A stretch of DNA of 64,000 nucleotides from Vibrio sp. SCSIO 43136 (GCF_023716565.1 NZ_CP071848.1:310001-374000); one strand, 5' to 3'. Positions 29,185 through 47,175 are shown, counted from the stretch's first letter. Notes: generated by a model not told the origin, from the sequence alone. Program-made: numbers and translations.

Positions 29185-29695
29185 TTATTTAGAAAGGTCG
29201 CTTTATAGCGGCCTTTCGTCGTTTTTAGCAGTTGAAAGTGACCCTTTGTATCCGAGTGGCGGCCGGAATGCCGGACCATCAAGTCCGCCCACCGGTACCA
29301 TTATTTAGAAAGGTCGCTTTGTAGCGGCCTTTCGTCGTTTTAAGCAGTTGAAAGTGACCCTTTGTATCCGAGTGGCGGCCGGAATGCCGGACCATCAAGT
29401 CCGCCCACCGGTACCATTATTTAGAAAGGTCGCTTTATAGCGGCCTTTCGTCGTTTTAAGCAGTTGAAAGTGACCCTTTGTATCCGAGTGGCGGCCGGAA
29501 TGCCGGACCATCAAGTCCGCCCACCGGTACCATTATTTAGAAAGGTCGCTTTGTAGCGGCCTTTTGTCGTTTTAGGCAGTTGAAAGTGACCCTTTGTATC
29601 CGAGTGGCGGCCGGCATGCCGGACCATCAAGTCCGCCCACTGGTACCATTATTTAGAAAGGTCGCTTTATAGCGGTCTTTTGTCGTTTTTAGCTG
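29165..29695 (+). repeat. 116-bp tandem repeats carrying the tRNA-Leu 3' end and a terminator
   Basis: The tRNA tail AAGTCCGCCCACCGGTACCA starts at 29165 in the real tRNA and recurs at 29281, 29397, 29513 and 29629 (one base changed in the last), each 116 bases apart. Each unit holds, in order, the tail, ATTATTTAG, a hairpin AAAGGTCGCT/AGCGGCCTTT with T-run, a spacer with CTTTGTATCCGAG, and CCGGAATGCCGG just before the next tail. Transcripts reading past the tRNA meet up to five hairpins in series. The layout is like the tyrT repeats (rtT RNA) of E. coli. Confidence 0.92.
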
Positions 29696-29711
29696 TTGAA
29701 AGCCACTTCTT

Positions 29712-29744
29712 AACAAAGCCTCGATATGCCTCGAGGCTTTGTTA
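29712..29744 (+). terminator. Strong hairpin closing the tRNA-Leu repeat region
   Basis: A 13-bp perfect stem AACAAAGCCTCGA/TCGAGGCTTTGTT with a 7-base or smaller loop, followed by a weak T-run. It ends the tRNA-Leu unit before the vWA gene. Confidence 0.75.
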
Positions 29745-29814
29745 TATCTAAAGCAATAAATTACTTCTGCACCTTGTTAACCTTAAAATAAATTCAAATA
29801 TCGGGTCACTTAGT

Positions 29815-30462
29815 ATGAACAAACCTACTTTTAACAATCTAGACCAGCGCCAACCGTACTTACCCATCTCTATGCTGATAGCTTTAAATGAGTCTTCTCA
29901 GGGTGAAAAAGTTTCTGTTGTGAACAAAGTGGTTGAAACTTTTTTGTTAGATATTGCCAAGTGCCCAACTCTGTCAGAAGTGCTAGATATCAGCATTATC
30001 AGTACTCAGCAATATGTCACGGTTTTACGCCCGCAAACGACGATTGACGATGGGATATCCGTGCCACTATTTTCTGCAAAGGGAAGTAAGAGGGCTCTAG
30101 GGCAAGGGTTAGAAGTTTCGATCAATATGCTGAGAACTAAAGTCGTTGAATGTGATGCAGAAGGCACATCTTGTCGTCGACCTTGGCTGATAGTTATAAC
30201 TGATGGGGTAGGGACCGATTGTTGGGAGGACTCTGCTATTAAGCTACAACGTTTGGCCGAGGAAAAATCTATGATCCCAGTGATAATTAATCTTGGTGAT
30301 AGAGCTGAGGCTTTGGAACAGTGTGCGGTGATCCCCGTGTTCCATAATGCTGCATTCACAGTGGGACAGGTTCTAGATTGGGTTAAATCTAGCATGCAAA
30401 TTATCGCTAAGGCTCAGGTCGGACAAATGGTGCGATTACCTAGTCCACCAAGCATTGATTAA
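29815..30462 (+). CDS. TerY-like von Willebrand factor A domain protein
   Basis: This 215-residue soluble protein is a single vWA domain in the style of TerY (tellurite-resistance-associated). The opening YLPISMLIALNESSQGEKVSVVN corresponds to the MIDAS strand, but the usual DxSxS reads NESSQ, so the first metal-binding Asp is lost. The later strand RPWLIVITDGVGTD keeps the DG motif, and GSKRALGQGLEVSI fills the place of the MIDAS Thr loop. No other ter gene is near. It may bind a protein partner without metal. Not a phage or resistance region by context. Confidence 0.75.
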   Translation: MNKPTFNNLDQRQPYLPISMLIALNESSQGEKVSVVNKVVETFLLDIAKCPTLSEVLDISIISTQQYVTVLRPQTTIDDGISVPLFSAKGSKRALGQGLEVSINMLRTKVVECDAEGTSCRRPWLIVITDGVGTDCWEDSAIKLQRLAEEKSMIPVIINLGDRAEALEQCAVIPVFHNAAFTVGQVLDWVKSSMQIIAKAQVGQMVRLPSPPSID

Positions 30463-30483
30463 TCATTCCAGCACTTATTTTAT

Positions 30484-30513
30484 GGAGGTCACTTTTCAGT
30501 GGCCTCTTTTCTT
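30484..30513 (+). terminator. Terminator after the vWA gene
   Basis: GAGGTCAC-TTTTCA-GTGGCCTC followed by TTTTCTTT; one mispaired position in the stem. Confidence 0.75.
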
Positions 30514-30643
30514 TCCAACTCATTGATAGCATTGTGCTTCGTGTAGCACTCAACAGTCCAAATGCTTGTTATTGTATCTAGAGCTCTGGCATCCTAGGCA
30601 ACTACTGCTAATTTTATAGATAAATTCCAATTAGAGGTTGGTT

Positions 30644-31603
30644 ATGTTAGTACCACCTAAAGCGCCTGATGAAAAATATCGCCTACAAGCATTGAGAGCG
30701 CTTAACGTCTTGGATACCGAAGACGAAGAGCGTTTTGACCGAGTCACAAGATTAGCTCGGCGTTTGTTTAATGTGCCCATTGCTTTGGTGAGCTTAGTGG
30801 ATGAGAACCGTCAGTGGTTTAAGTCTTGTTATGGGTTAGATGTGAGAGAAACAGGTCGTGATATCTCTTTCTGCGGGCACGCCATTCTTGGTGAAGGGGT
30901 GTTTGTCATCGAAAATGCCTTGGAAGATGAACGCTTTGCGGATAACCCGCTGGTTTCAGGGCCTCCTGGAATACGCTTTTATGCGGGGGTTCCACTAGAA
31001 CTGGAAGATGGCTACAAACTGGGAACCCTGTGTATTATTGATGACAAGCCTAGAGAGTTTGACCAAGAGCAAATCCAAGACTTAATCGATCTGGCGAAAA
31101 TGGCAGAGCAAGAGTTGGTGGCAAAATACAGTGCTGGGTTAGATGAGTTAACAGGTCTGTCTAATCGTAGGGGTTTTTCGGGGCTAACTACTAAAGCTTT
31201 GAGCTATTGTTTTATGGCGGGTCTGCCAGCCTCTTTAGTCTATCTCGATCTCAACCGGTTTAAAGATATTAATGACAAATTTGGTCATCAAGCGGGGGAT
31301 CAAGCGCTTGTTCGGTTCTCGTCGCTATTATGTGCCTGTTATCGAGATTCCGATGTTGTGGCACGTGTCGGTGGGGATGAGTTTGTCGTGTTTATGGCTG
31401 GCGCTGATCAAGCGATGGCTGAAAGCGCAATTGACAGGCTTTTTGCGAGCTTAGATGAACTGAATCAAAGTGGTCAGTTTGAATTTAATATCGAGTTTTG
31501 TCATGGCATTGTTGAATGTGCACCTGACATGACCACTAGTATCGATGATCTTATCAAGCAAGCCGATGAGCGAATGTATTGCATGAAAGGACAGCTACGC
31601 TGA
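30644..31603 (+). CDS. Diguanylate cyclase with GAF sensor domain
   Basis: A protein of about 319 residues. An N-terminal GAF domain (about 20-150; VSLVDENRQWFKS, then SFCGHAIL and YAGVPLELEDGYKLGTLCIID) precedes a GGDEF domain (from LDELTGLSNRRG). The active site RVGGDEF is intact, and an inhibitory RxxD site (RDSD) lies five residues before it, so the enzyme should make c-di-GMP and be product-inhibited. ATG 30644 follows AGAGG by 6 bases; a TTG two codons earlier is not preferred. Cytoplasmic. Signal for the GAF domain unknown. Confidence 0.9.
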   Translation: MLVPPKAPDEKYRLQALRALNVLDTEDEERFDRVTRLARRLFNVPIALVSLVDENRQWFKSCYGLDVRETGRDISFCGHAILGEGVFVIENALEDERFADNPLVSGPPGIRFYAGVPLELEDGYKLGTLCIIDDKPREFDQEQIQDLIDLAKMAEQELVAKYSAGLDELTGLSNRRGFSGLTTKALSYCFMAGLPASLVYLDLNRFKDINDKFGHQAGDQALVRFSSLLCACYRDSDVVARVGGDEFVVFMAGADQAMAESAIDRLFASLDELNQSGQFEFNIEFCHGIVECAPDMTTSIDDLIKQADERMYCMKGQLR

Positions 31604-31623
31604 GTCGTTAAGTTCAGTAAATT

Positions 31624-31657
31624 AAAAAAGCGCCCACCAAAGGTAAGCGCCAAAAAG
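31624..31657 (-). terminator. Probable terminator after the porin gene
   Basis: Reading -, GGCGCTTACC-TTT-GGTGGGCGCC-like arms with a T-run TTTTTT. The stem has one or two mismatches. It may also serve the GGDEF gene from the other side. Confidence 0.65.
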
Positions 31658-31678
31658 GGAACTATCAATTCTTAGGAA

Positions 31679-32683
31679 TTATAGGTAGTAACGTACACCT
31701 AGGTTCCATTTGTTATCTTTACCGTCTCGAGCCTTGTCACCAAGATTAAACTGGTAACCAGCAAAACCTACGAACTGAGAAGTAAATTTGTACTCAGATT
31801 GTAGCGCTGCAGTTTTGTATTTTAGCTCTTTAGCTGTATCGTCTTTTTGCTCTTCGAAGTTTGCACTGATAGTTAGGTTGTTCTCGAAGCCGTACGCTAC
31901 TAGTGCTTCTTGAGAAACGTAAACTTTGTCACCATCTTCTTGAGCGTGGTTTTGGTAAGTTACAGCTGCGTAAAGGCCTTTGCTGTAAGTACCGTAGCTC
32001 GCGCTACCAAGCTGCAACGTTTCTTGTTTAGCATCACGTTTACCAGTGTTGTATGCATAACCTAGAGCGATATCTTGGATAACGTATTTAACAGCAACTT
32101 GTGCGCGTTGGCCGTAAGTTGTGTTGTTAGCATTTGTTTGTGCGCCCTGCCAACCAGCACCAAGAGAAACAGTACCAGCTTCACCTAGCTCAACACTGTT
32201 GCGGTAGCTAACCATTTTATTTGCACGACCAGTACCCAGATCGCCGTGAGAACGATCACCGCCAGCTGTTGAGAAGTTGTAGATGTAGTCGTTAGCGAAA
32301 GCGATTGGTTTATCTGCCGCTAGTCCCACTTCAGTGTAGTAAGGTGACCACTGGGTACCTACTACGACACGGCCAAGTGAATCATGAGTTAGACCAATGT
32401 AACCTAAACGAGTGGTAAAAGAGGTGTCACCACCGTTGATGTAGTTCAGTGCCCATTCGCCTTTTGCATCAACTGTTAGCTCTTCATTTACCTCGTGTGT
32501 CGCATTAAAGTTTAGACGAGGAGAGTTTTGCTTAACTGTTGCATTATCTTTGTCATCGTCACCTAGACTTACAGATACGTGACCACCTAGAGAGAAAGTG
32601 GTGCCGTCTTGGTTTAAAACTTCAATGGCGTGTGCTTGAGAAGTAAGAGCGATTACCGCTGCTGCTAGAAGAGTCTTTTTCAT
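31679..32683 (-). CDS. Outer-membrane porin (OmpU/OmpC-like general porin)
   Basis: This 334-residue protein has a clear signal peptide (KKTLLAAAVIALTSQAHA, cleaved after about residue 19). The mature protein is a 16-strand-type beta barrel: alternating hydrophobic strands, GHVSVSLGDDD near the start, GRVVVGTQWSPYYTEVG as the constriction-loop region, and the end WNLGVRYYL. The terminal residue is Leu where Phe is usual for outer-membrane insertion, though Tyr-Tyr precedes it. Many Vibrio porins of this family exist, so I do not assign a symbol. Codon use is strongly biased, suggesting high expression. Confidence 0.9.
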   Translation of the reverse strand: MKKTLLAAAVIALTSQAHAIEVLNQDGTTFSLGGHVSVSLGDDDKDNATVKQNSPRLNFNATHEVNEELTVDAKGEWALNYINGGDTSFTTRLGYIGLTHDSLGRVVVGTQWSPYYTEVGLAADKPIAFANDYIYNFSTAGGDRSHGDLGTGRANKMVSYRNSVELGEAGTVSLGAGWQGAQTNANNTTYGQRAQVAVKYVIQDIALGYAYNTGKRDAKQETLQLGSASYGTYSKGLYAAVTYQNHAQEDGDKVYVSQEALVAYGFENNLTISANFEEQKDDTAKELKYKTAALQSEYKFTSQFVGFAGYQFNLGDKARDGKDNKWNLGVRYYL

Positions 32684-33018
32684 AAGAGATTATCCCTGAG
32701 TTCTATTTAGAGTCATTCTTCCTGTGTGAATGACTGGAGTGATTCCAACTCTACGGTTTGGTTTCTCAATCTCTTACTGAAAAGATATTAATTTAAACAA
32801 ATTGATATATTTATATTTATATCATTGTTTTTTAATGATTATTTCATTTGTAATTTAGAGTTCAATTTATCAATTTTTCATTTGGTATTATATTAAATTT
32901 ACAGGGTGGATTGGTTTGGATGTATGATGCTTGTGCCAATATGAAATGAGTTGTTTTTGTCTCGAAAGCTCAAATTGAACTATCTTTATTAAAGGCTTAA
33001 GTAAATTAAGGACTGACT
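32684..33018. other. AT-rich gap between porin and HDOD genes
   Basis: The 335-base divergent gap is very AT-rich (several TTTAAA, TATATT and ATTAAT runs), probably holding the porin promoter and a leader of some 100 bases. I see no gene, clear palindrome or named operator in it. Confidence 0.4.
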
Positions 33019-33846
33019 ATGCAACAGGGAGAGTTGTTATCTAGGGTCAATGAACTACCCCAGATAAAGAAAGTGCTTCAAGAACTAGTGGAATTGGTGA
33101 ATCAAGAAGACGTCGATTTCCATCTACTTTCGCAAAAAATTGCACTCGAACAAGTCGTTTCAGCGAAAGTGTTACGCTTAGCAAATTCAGCGCACTTTGG
33201 CCGCTCTAGAACAGTGGCTTCAATTGATGAAGCAGTGGTTAGGTTGGGAATGGCTCCAATCAAAACCATGGTCATAGTGTCGGTGCTTTCAAGTGCTTTT
33301 CCTAAATTTGAAACGATGGATATTCACCAATATTGGTCTGACACCTTCGAGGTTGCAACGATAGCGAGCTATTTAGCTAAGAAAGTTCGCCTTGATGCTA
33401 ACCAAGCATTTACAGCTGGTGTCTTGCATAATATTGGAGAGCTGATGATCCACTCTTTAGCTCCGGACTTTGCATTGGAAATCGCACACAGGATAGAAAA
33501 TGGGGAAGAGGCGTCTCTGGTGCAAAACGAAATTCTAGGTACGACCTCAACTCGCTTAGGGGCGAAACTTGCAACAGCGTGGAAATTTGGTCCTGAGCTC
33601 ACAGACTCAATCGCACACTATCTTGTCCCAGACCAAGCCGAAGAAGACCAAAGAATGGCAAGCCTACTTCACCTCGCTTTTCGCATCAATAGAGATTGGG
33701 CATCCCTTGAGTCTGAGCAAGAGCAATACGATTATCTTGATGCAAGTCAGGATTTAGTTGCACTTGGGCTTTCACCTGAAGAATATGAAGGTATCAATTG
33801 TGTCATAGGAAAAGGGGAGGAGATCGCTACACAGATGATGGGGTAA
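33019..33846 (+). CDS. HDOD-domain protein
   Basis: A 275-residue soluble protein. The HDOD domain spans about 15-210 (LPQIKKVLQELVELV, then VSAKVLRLANSAHFG and AVVRLGMAPIKTMVIVSVLSS, with AFTAGVLHNIGELMIHS). HDOD proteins resemble HD phosphohydrolases but usually lack catalysis and act in signalling and motility. The metal-binding His-Asp is replaced here by HNIG, consistent with no enzyme activity. It is 117 bp before an HD-GYP gene on the same strand, and both may belong to c-di-GMP signalling. Confidence 0.88.
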   Translation: MQQGELLSRVNELPQIKKVLQELVELVNQEDVDFHLLSQKIALEQVVSAKVLRLANSAHFGRSRTVASIDEAVVRLGMAPIKTMVIVSVLSSAFPKFETMDIHQYWSDTFEVATIASYLAKKVRLDANQAFTAGVLHNIGELMIHSLAPDFALEIAHRIENGEEASLVQNEILGTTSTRLGAKLATAWKFGPELTDSIAHYLVPDQAEEDQRMASLLHLAFRINRDWASLESEQEQYDYLDASQDLVALGLSPEEYEGINCVIGKGEEIATQMMG

Positions 33847-33962
33847 TCACCTGATAAAAGCCGACATATTTCATATATTCCTATTTAACATAGTGATGCT
33901 ATTATCATTGTCATCATATAATTGGCAGCCAGCGACAACTATAAGGACGTAATCAGTTTCAC

Positions 33963-35219
33963 GTGGCAAGTATAAAAATTACTGTTGACCGAATCCAACC
34001 AGGCTTACATGTCCGACTACCCGTTAGTTGGAAAGATCACCCCTTTCTCCTAAACAGCTTCAAGATAAAGTCTCAAGAGCAAGTCGACATTATCCGTCAC
34101 TTAGGGATTAAGCACGTTTTTATCAATCCAGAGCAAAGTGATACCCAGCCACTTCCTGTTAAAGACACTCCCGCGACTGAACCTAGCGCTGAACAAGTGG
34201 AGATTGAACAAACAAAGAAAAAGATGTGGCAGGAGAAAGAAGAGCGAATAGAAAAGCTCAATGCCTATAGAAGAAGAGTGCAAAGCTGTGAAAAAGAATT
34301 TGAGCGCTCGATAGCAAGGCTTCGCTCGGTAATGGGGAAAATTCGCAGCCGACCGATTGATGCCGTAGGGGAAGCGACTCAAATGGTGGATAGCATTGTT
34401 GATTCGCTTCTTGCAGATAATAGTGTCACTTTGCACCTGATGAGCGGCAAAAGTAAAACGAAAGACTTTTACTTTCACTCGCTAAACGTTGCGGTCATTT
34501 CTATGATGATCGCAAAAAGCAAAGGCATGCCAGCAGAGCAGATCAAAGAATTAGCGTTCGCTGCACTTTTCCATGATATGGGGAAAGTAAGAATTCCAGC
34601 AGCGATACTCAACAAAAATACAGCCTATACTGCACCTGAAGAAAACTACTATAAGCTTCATCCTAAGTACGGGTTGGATTTGGCTTCAAAAATAGACGGC
34701 TTTGAAGACGCTGTATTGAAAGTCATCGCTCAGCATCATGAACGAATTGATGGTAGTGGTTACCCAGATGGATTAAAAGGGGATGATATCCACCCTTACT
34801 CGCAGATAGTTGGGCTTGCCAATGCATACGATGGGCTTTGTCACGCCAGAATTCCTAGTGAGCAAAGAATCCCGTTTAGTGCTCTTTCACATCTATATAA
34901 GAACTGTAAACACCTATTCAATAATGAAGACCTTAATATACTGATCAAGTTTATGGGGGTGTACCCGCCAGGTACGGTAGTCCAACTAAGTAACTCTATG
35001 GTTGGTTTGGTTATCTCAGTGAATGCTAACGCTATCCTTTACCCAAATGTACTTTTATACGATCCGAACGTTCCAAGAAACCAAGCCCCTATTCTTGACC
35101 TTGCTGGTAGTGACCTAAAAATAGAGGCGGCGATACTTCCTAGTCGTTTACCAGAAAAAGTTCGTGAGTACTTAAACCCTCGTACGCGCATTTCATATTT
35201 CTTCGACACTGACAGTTAA
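33963..35219 (+). CDS. HD-GYP phosphodiesterase with DUF3391 N-terminus
   Basis: A 418-residue protein. The N-terminal DUF3391 domain (about 1-130; ITVDRIQPGLHVRLPVSW) includes a charged coiled-coil run near 75-110. An HD-GYP domain follows (about 150-350). The metal site FHDMGK and the HHERIDGSGYPDGL motif are complete, so c-di-GMP hydrolysis is expected. The start is GTG 33963: no ATG is available before an in-frame stop at 33942. AAGGA lies 14 bases or so away, an unusually long gap. Cytoplasmic. Confidence 0.9.
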   Translation: MASIKITVDRIQPGLHVRLPVSWKDHPFLLNSFKIKSQEQVDIIRHLGIKHVFINPEQSDTQPLPVKDTPATEPSAEQVEIEQTKKKMWQEKEERIEKLNAYRRRVQSCEKEFERSIARLRSVMGKIRSRPIDAVGEATQMVDSIVDSLLADNSVTLHLMSGKSKTKDFYFHSLNVAVISMMIAKSKGMPAEQIKELAFAALFHDMGKVRIPAAILNKNTAYTAPEENYYKLHPKYGLDLASKIDGFEDAVLKVIAQHHERIDGSGYPDGLKGDDIHPYSQIVGLANAYDGLCHARIPSEQRIPFSALSHLYKNCKHLFNNEDLNILIKFMGVYPPGTVVQLSNSMVGLVISVNANAILYPNVLLYDPNVPRNQAPILDLAGSDLKIEAAILPSRLPEKVREYLNPRTRISYFFDTDS

Positions 35220-35344
35220 CTGGCTTATCCACAGAAAAATGTGCATAACCTGTGCTTTGCATGGGTGAAAAGTATGGGCAATTTTCTGTTTGATTGTTTT
35301 GTCAGCAAGCGATTAAAAAAGTGAGAAAAAATGCAATTAATCGC

Positions 35345-35455
35345 TTGCCTATTCTCAAGACCTCCCTATAATGCGCCCTCACTGACACGGAGCAACACGC
35401 ACCAAGTCAGAGAGGCGAAATAAAGTGTTGACACTGAAAAGTATCTCCCTATAAT
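35345..35455 (+). promoter_or_regulatory. Tandem promoters of rRNA operon 1
   Basis: P1: TTGCCT (35345-35350), 16 bp, TATAAT (35367-35372), followed by GCGCCC, the GC-rich discriminator of stringently controlled promoters. P2: TTGACA (35428-35433), 16 bp, TATAAT (35450-35455). Confidence 0.85.
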
Positions 35456-35490
35456 TCACCTCCGCTTCGAGAGAGACCTCACGAAGCAAA

Positions 35491-35501
35491 GCTCTTTAAC
35501 A
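35491..35501 (+). promoter_or_regulatory. boxA antitermination element, operon 1
   Basis: GCTCTTTAACA matches the rRNA boxA core that loads NusB/S10; the same core recurs in the 16S-23S spacer at about 37565. Confidence 0.8.
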
Positions 35502-35689
35502 ATTTAAACCTATCAATCTGTGTGGGCACTCGTTGATGATAATCAAAACTGATTCTTCGGAATCACAATGGTTTCAATGAAACGAAGTGACCATTGAGTC
35601 GAAAGACTCAGCACAGTCAATTCAAACATTACTTATGCTATTTATTTAGCAAGAGCAATGTTCAGTATTCATTGAGCCGACAAAATCTT

Positions 35690-37240
<1,551 letters not shown>

Positions 37241-37424
37241 TACGAAAGATTATCTTTGATTAGTGTCCACACAGATTGATTAGGTTTGATTAAAAGAGTT
37301 TTACTAAGTGATTTTTCTTAGTTCGAGGAAGGCAAGTGATGAGCGAAGGAGCATACACCAGTATGTGACTGAGTGAAGAGCGCCGCCTGACGCTGAAATA
37401 AGGAAAAGCACGACGAAAAACAGT

Positions 37425-37500
37425 GTCCCGTTCGTCTAGAGGCCTAGGACACCGCCCTTTCACGGCGGTAACAGGGGTTCGACTCCCCTACGGGATACCA
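37425..37500 (+). tRNA. tRNA-Glu (TTC)
   Basis: 76 nt with encoded CCA in the 16S-23S spacer of operon 1. Anticodon loop CTTTCAC, T-arm GGGGTTCGACTCCCC. Confidence 0.97.
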
Positions 37501-37819
37501 TCTTTAAGCACATTTGCTTAAGTGTTCTTAAAAATGGTTTCTTTCTTTAAATAGAAAGCAAACTTGCTCTTTAACAATTTGGAAAGCTGACGAATAACAA
37601 CAATCCCCATATCTTTTAGATATGCGTTGTTATTCAAATTAAAAGTTCTCAAATCCTAATTCTTAGAATTAGGTACCAACACACATTCAAGTGTTCTTGG
37701 AAGTAACGAAAGTTACTTATATTTGAGTCCGGCAAAATCGAACGTTATCTCGCTCATTCAATAATGAGATAACGAAACCTTGGTTGTTTGCCATACGCAA
37801 AGACCCCTTCGGGTTGTAT

Positions 37820-40812
<2,993 letters not shown>

Positions 40813-40987
40813 ACAACACCCAAGGGGTTTTGATGGACTCAAAGCAAGAACAGAATTGAATGTGTATAGACGGTAAACGGCGAGCGGCTAAGGGCCGACG
40901 GCGTGAGAACAAAGAACAGCTTTCCAGGTTATTATCGCTAGACTCCGTTGGCCGAATGCCGATGGCCGTTTACCGATAAACAGAATT

Positions 40988-41107
40988 TGCTTGGCGACCA
41001 TAGCATTGTGGACCCACCTGATTTCCATGCCGAACTCAGAAGTGAAACGCAATAGCGCCGATGGTAGTGTGGGGCTTCCCCATGTGAGAGTAGGACATCG
41101 CCAGGCT
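40988..41107 (+). rRNA. 5S ribosomal RNA, operon 1
   Basis: 120 nt from TGCTTGGCGACC to GCCAGGCTT-type end, with CCATGCCGAACTCAGAAGTG and GGTAGTGTGGGG. The 23S-5S spacer before it carries a variable hairpin unlike that of operon 2. Confidence 0.96.
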
Positions 41108-41345
41108 TTGAACACAAATTGCTGCTGTAACTTGCATCTTTTGATTCTGCGATGCTCATGTACATACGTACATTGCGCTTCTCAAATCAAAATCTGACGG
41201 CGCTACAACAACAATTTGAAGTCCAAAGCGAAGATATGTCAGTCTTTGGATGTTGCTTGCTTGAATATCAAGCAGGTCACCATAGAGTTTTCCTCTTTGT
41301 TTCTAGATTTTAAAAATCTAAAAGCAAATTACTTAAAATTCTATG

Positions 41346-41373
41346 TTGACTTTCGAAGTGAGAAGCGTATTAT
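41346..41373 (+). promoter_or_regulatory. Promoter of rRNA operon 2
   Basis: TTGACT (41346-41351), 16-bp spacer, TATTAT (41368-41373), followed by ACGCACC. Only one clear promoter is seen here, against two for operon 1. Confidence 0.8.
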
Positions 41374-41410
41374 ACGCACCTCGCTGACGCACTAAGGTGC
41401 TGAAAGCAAA

Positions 41411-41421
41411 GCTCTTTAACA
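41411..41421 (+). promoter_or_regulatory. boxA antitermination element, operon 2
   Basis: GCTCTTTAACA, same as in operon 1, 199 bp before the 16S. Confidence 0.8.
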
Positions 41422-41609
41422 ATTTAAACCTATCAATCTGTGTGGGCACTCGTTGATGATAATCAAAATAGAAACTTCGGTTTCAACTTGGTTTCAATGA
41501 TACGAAGTGACCATTGAGTCGAAAGACTCAGCACAGTCAATTCAAACATTACTTATGCTATTTATTTAGCAAGAGCAATGTTCAGTATTCATTGAGCCGA
41601 CAAAATCTT

Positions 41610-43162
<1,553 letters not shown>

Positions 43163-43231
43163 TACGAAAGATTAACTTCGATTAGTGTCCACACAGATTG
43201 ATATGGTTTAGAAAGAAAGAGTTTTAATGTT

Positions 43232-43308
43232 GGGTCTGTAGCTCAGCTGGTTAGAGCGCTCGCCTGATAAGCGGGAGGTCGGTGGTTCAAGTCCACTCAG
43301 ACCCACCA
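43232..43308 (+). tRNA. tRNA-Ile (GAT)
   Basis: 77 nt with CCA, in the operon 2 spacer. Anticodon loop CTGATAA, acceptor GGGTCTG/CAGACCC. Confidence 0.97.
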
Positions 43309-43351
43309 CTTCTTCTCCCAGAAGAGGCTGGTTAAGACATTAATCGTCGAT

Positions 43352-43427
43352 GGGGCTATAGCTCAGCTGGGAGAGCGCCTGCCTTGCACGCAGGAGGTCA
43401 GCAGTTCGATCCTGCTTAGCTCCACCA
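43352..43427 (+). tRNA. tRNA-Ala (TGC)
   Basis: 76 nt with CCA, 43 bp after tRNA-Ile. Anticodon loop CTTGCAC, acceptor GGGGCTA with TAGCTCC. Confidence 0.97.
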
Positions 43428-43733
43428 TCTTTAAGTGTTTTCTCGATAGAGAATATTTAAAAATGGTTTCGATAAGAAACTCATGCTCTTTAACAATTTG
43501 GAAAGCTGACGAATAACAACAATCCCCATATCTTTTAGATATGCGTTGTTATTCAAATTAAAAGTTCTCAAATCCTAGTGCTTCTTTTTAAGTAAAGAGT
43601 CATTAGGTACCAACACACATTCAAGTGTTCTTGGAAATTTGAGTCCGGCAAAATCGAATGTTGTCTCACTCATTAAATAGAGACAACGAAACCTTGGTTG
43701 TTTGCCATACGTAAAGACCCCTTCGGGTTGTAT

Positions 43734-46621
<2,888 letters not shown>

Positions 46622-46807
46622 ACAACACCCAAGGGGTTTTGATGGACTCAAAGCAAGAAAACTTGAATAGTGGGTTGAAGGGTCTAAGGACTTAAGGGTC
46701 TAAGGGCAGAGAACAAACAGCTTTCCGAATTCATATCGACCAAAGGTCGCAGGCTCTAACCCTTAAACCGTTAGGCCCTTTAATCCTTTAGCCGATATAA
46801 CAGAATT

Positions 46808-46927
46808 TGCTTGGCGACCATAGCATTGTGGACCCACCTGATTTCCATGCCGAACTCAGAAGTGAAACGCAATAGCGCCGATGGTAGTGTGGGGCTTCCC
46901 CATGTGAGAGTAGGACATCGCCAGGCT
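46808..46927 (+). rRNA. 5S ribosomal RNA, operon 2
   Basis: Identical to the operon 1 copy over its 120 nt as far as compared by eye. The following 120 bp are also nearly identical between operons. Confidence 0.96.
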
Positions 46928-47089
46928 TTGAACACAAATTGCTGCTGTAGCTTGCATCTTTTGATTCTGCGATGCTCATGTACATACGTACATTGCGCTT
47001 CTCAAATCAAAATCTGACGGCGCTACAACAACAATTTGAAGTCCAAAGCATTTTAGATTAGTAAGACTTTGGATATAACAGTTTGGTGC

Positions 47090-47166
47090 GGAGTGGTAGT
47101 TCAGTTGGTTAGAATACCGGCCTGTCACGCCGGGGGTCGCGGGTTCGAGTCCCGTCCACTCCGCCA
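47090..47166 (+). tRNA. tRNA-Asp (GTC)
   Basis: 77 nt with CCA, distal tRNA of operon 2. Anticodon loop CTGTCAC, acceptor GGAGTGG/CCACTCC. Confidence 0.97.
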
Positions 47167-47175
47167 CTTATTAAG

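Noticed and set aside
29165..29695. Attachment site duplication from an integrated element at tRNA-Leu
   Set aside because: Repeats are tandem with no integrase or cargo between them; a true integration would separate the copies by kilobases.
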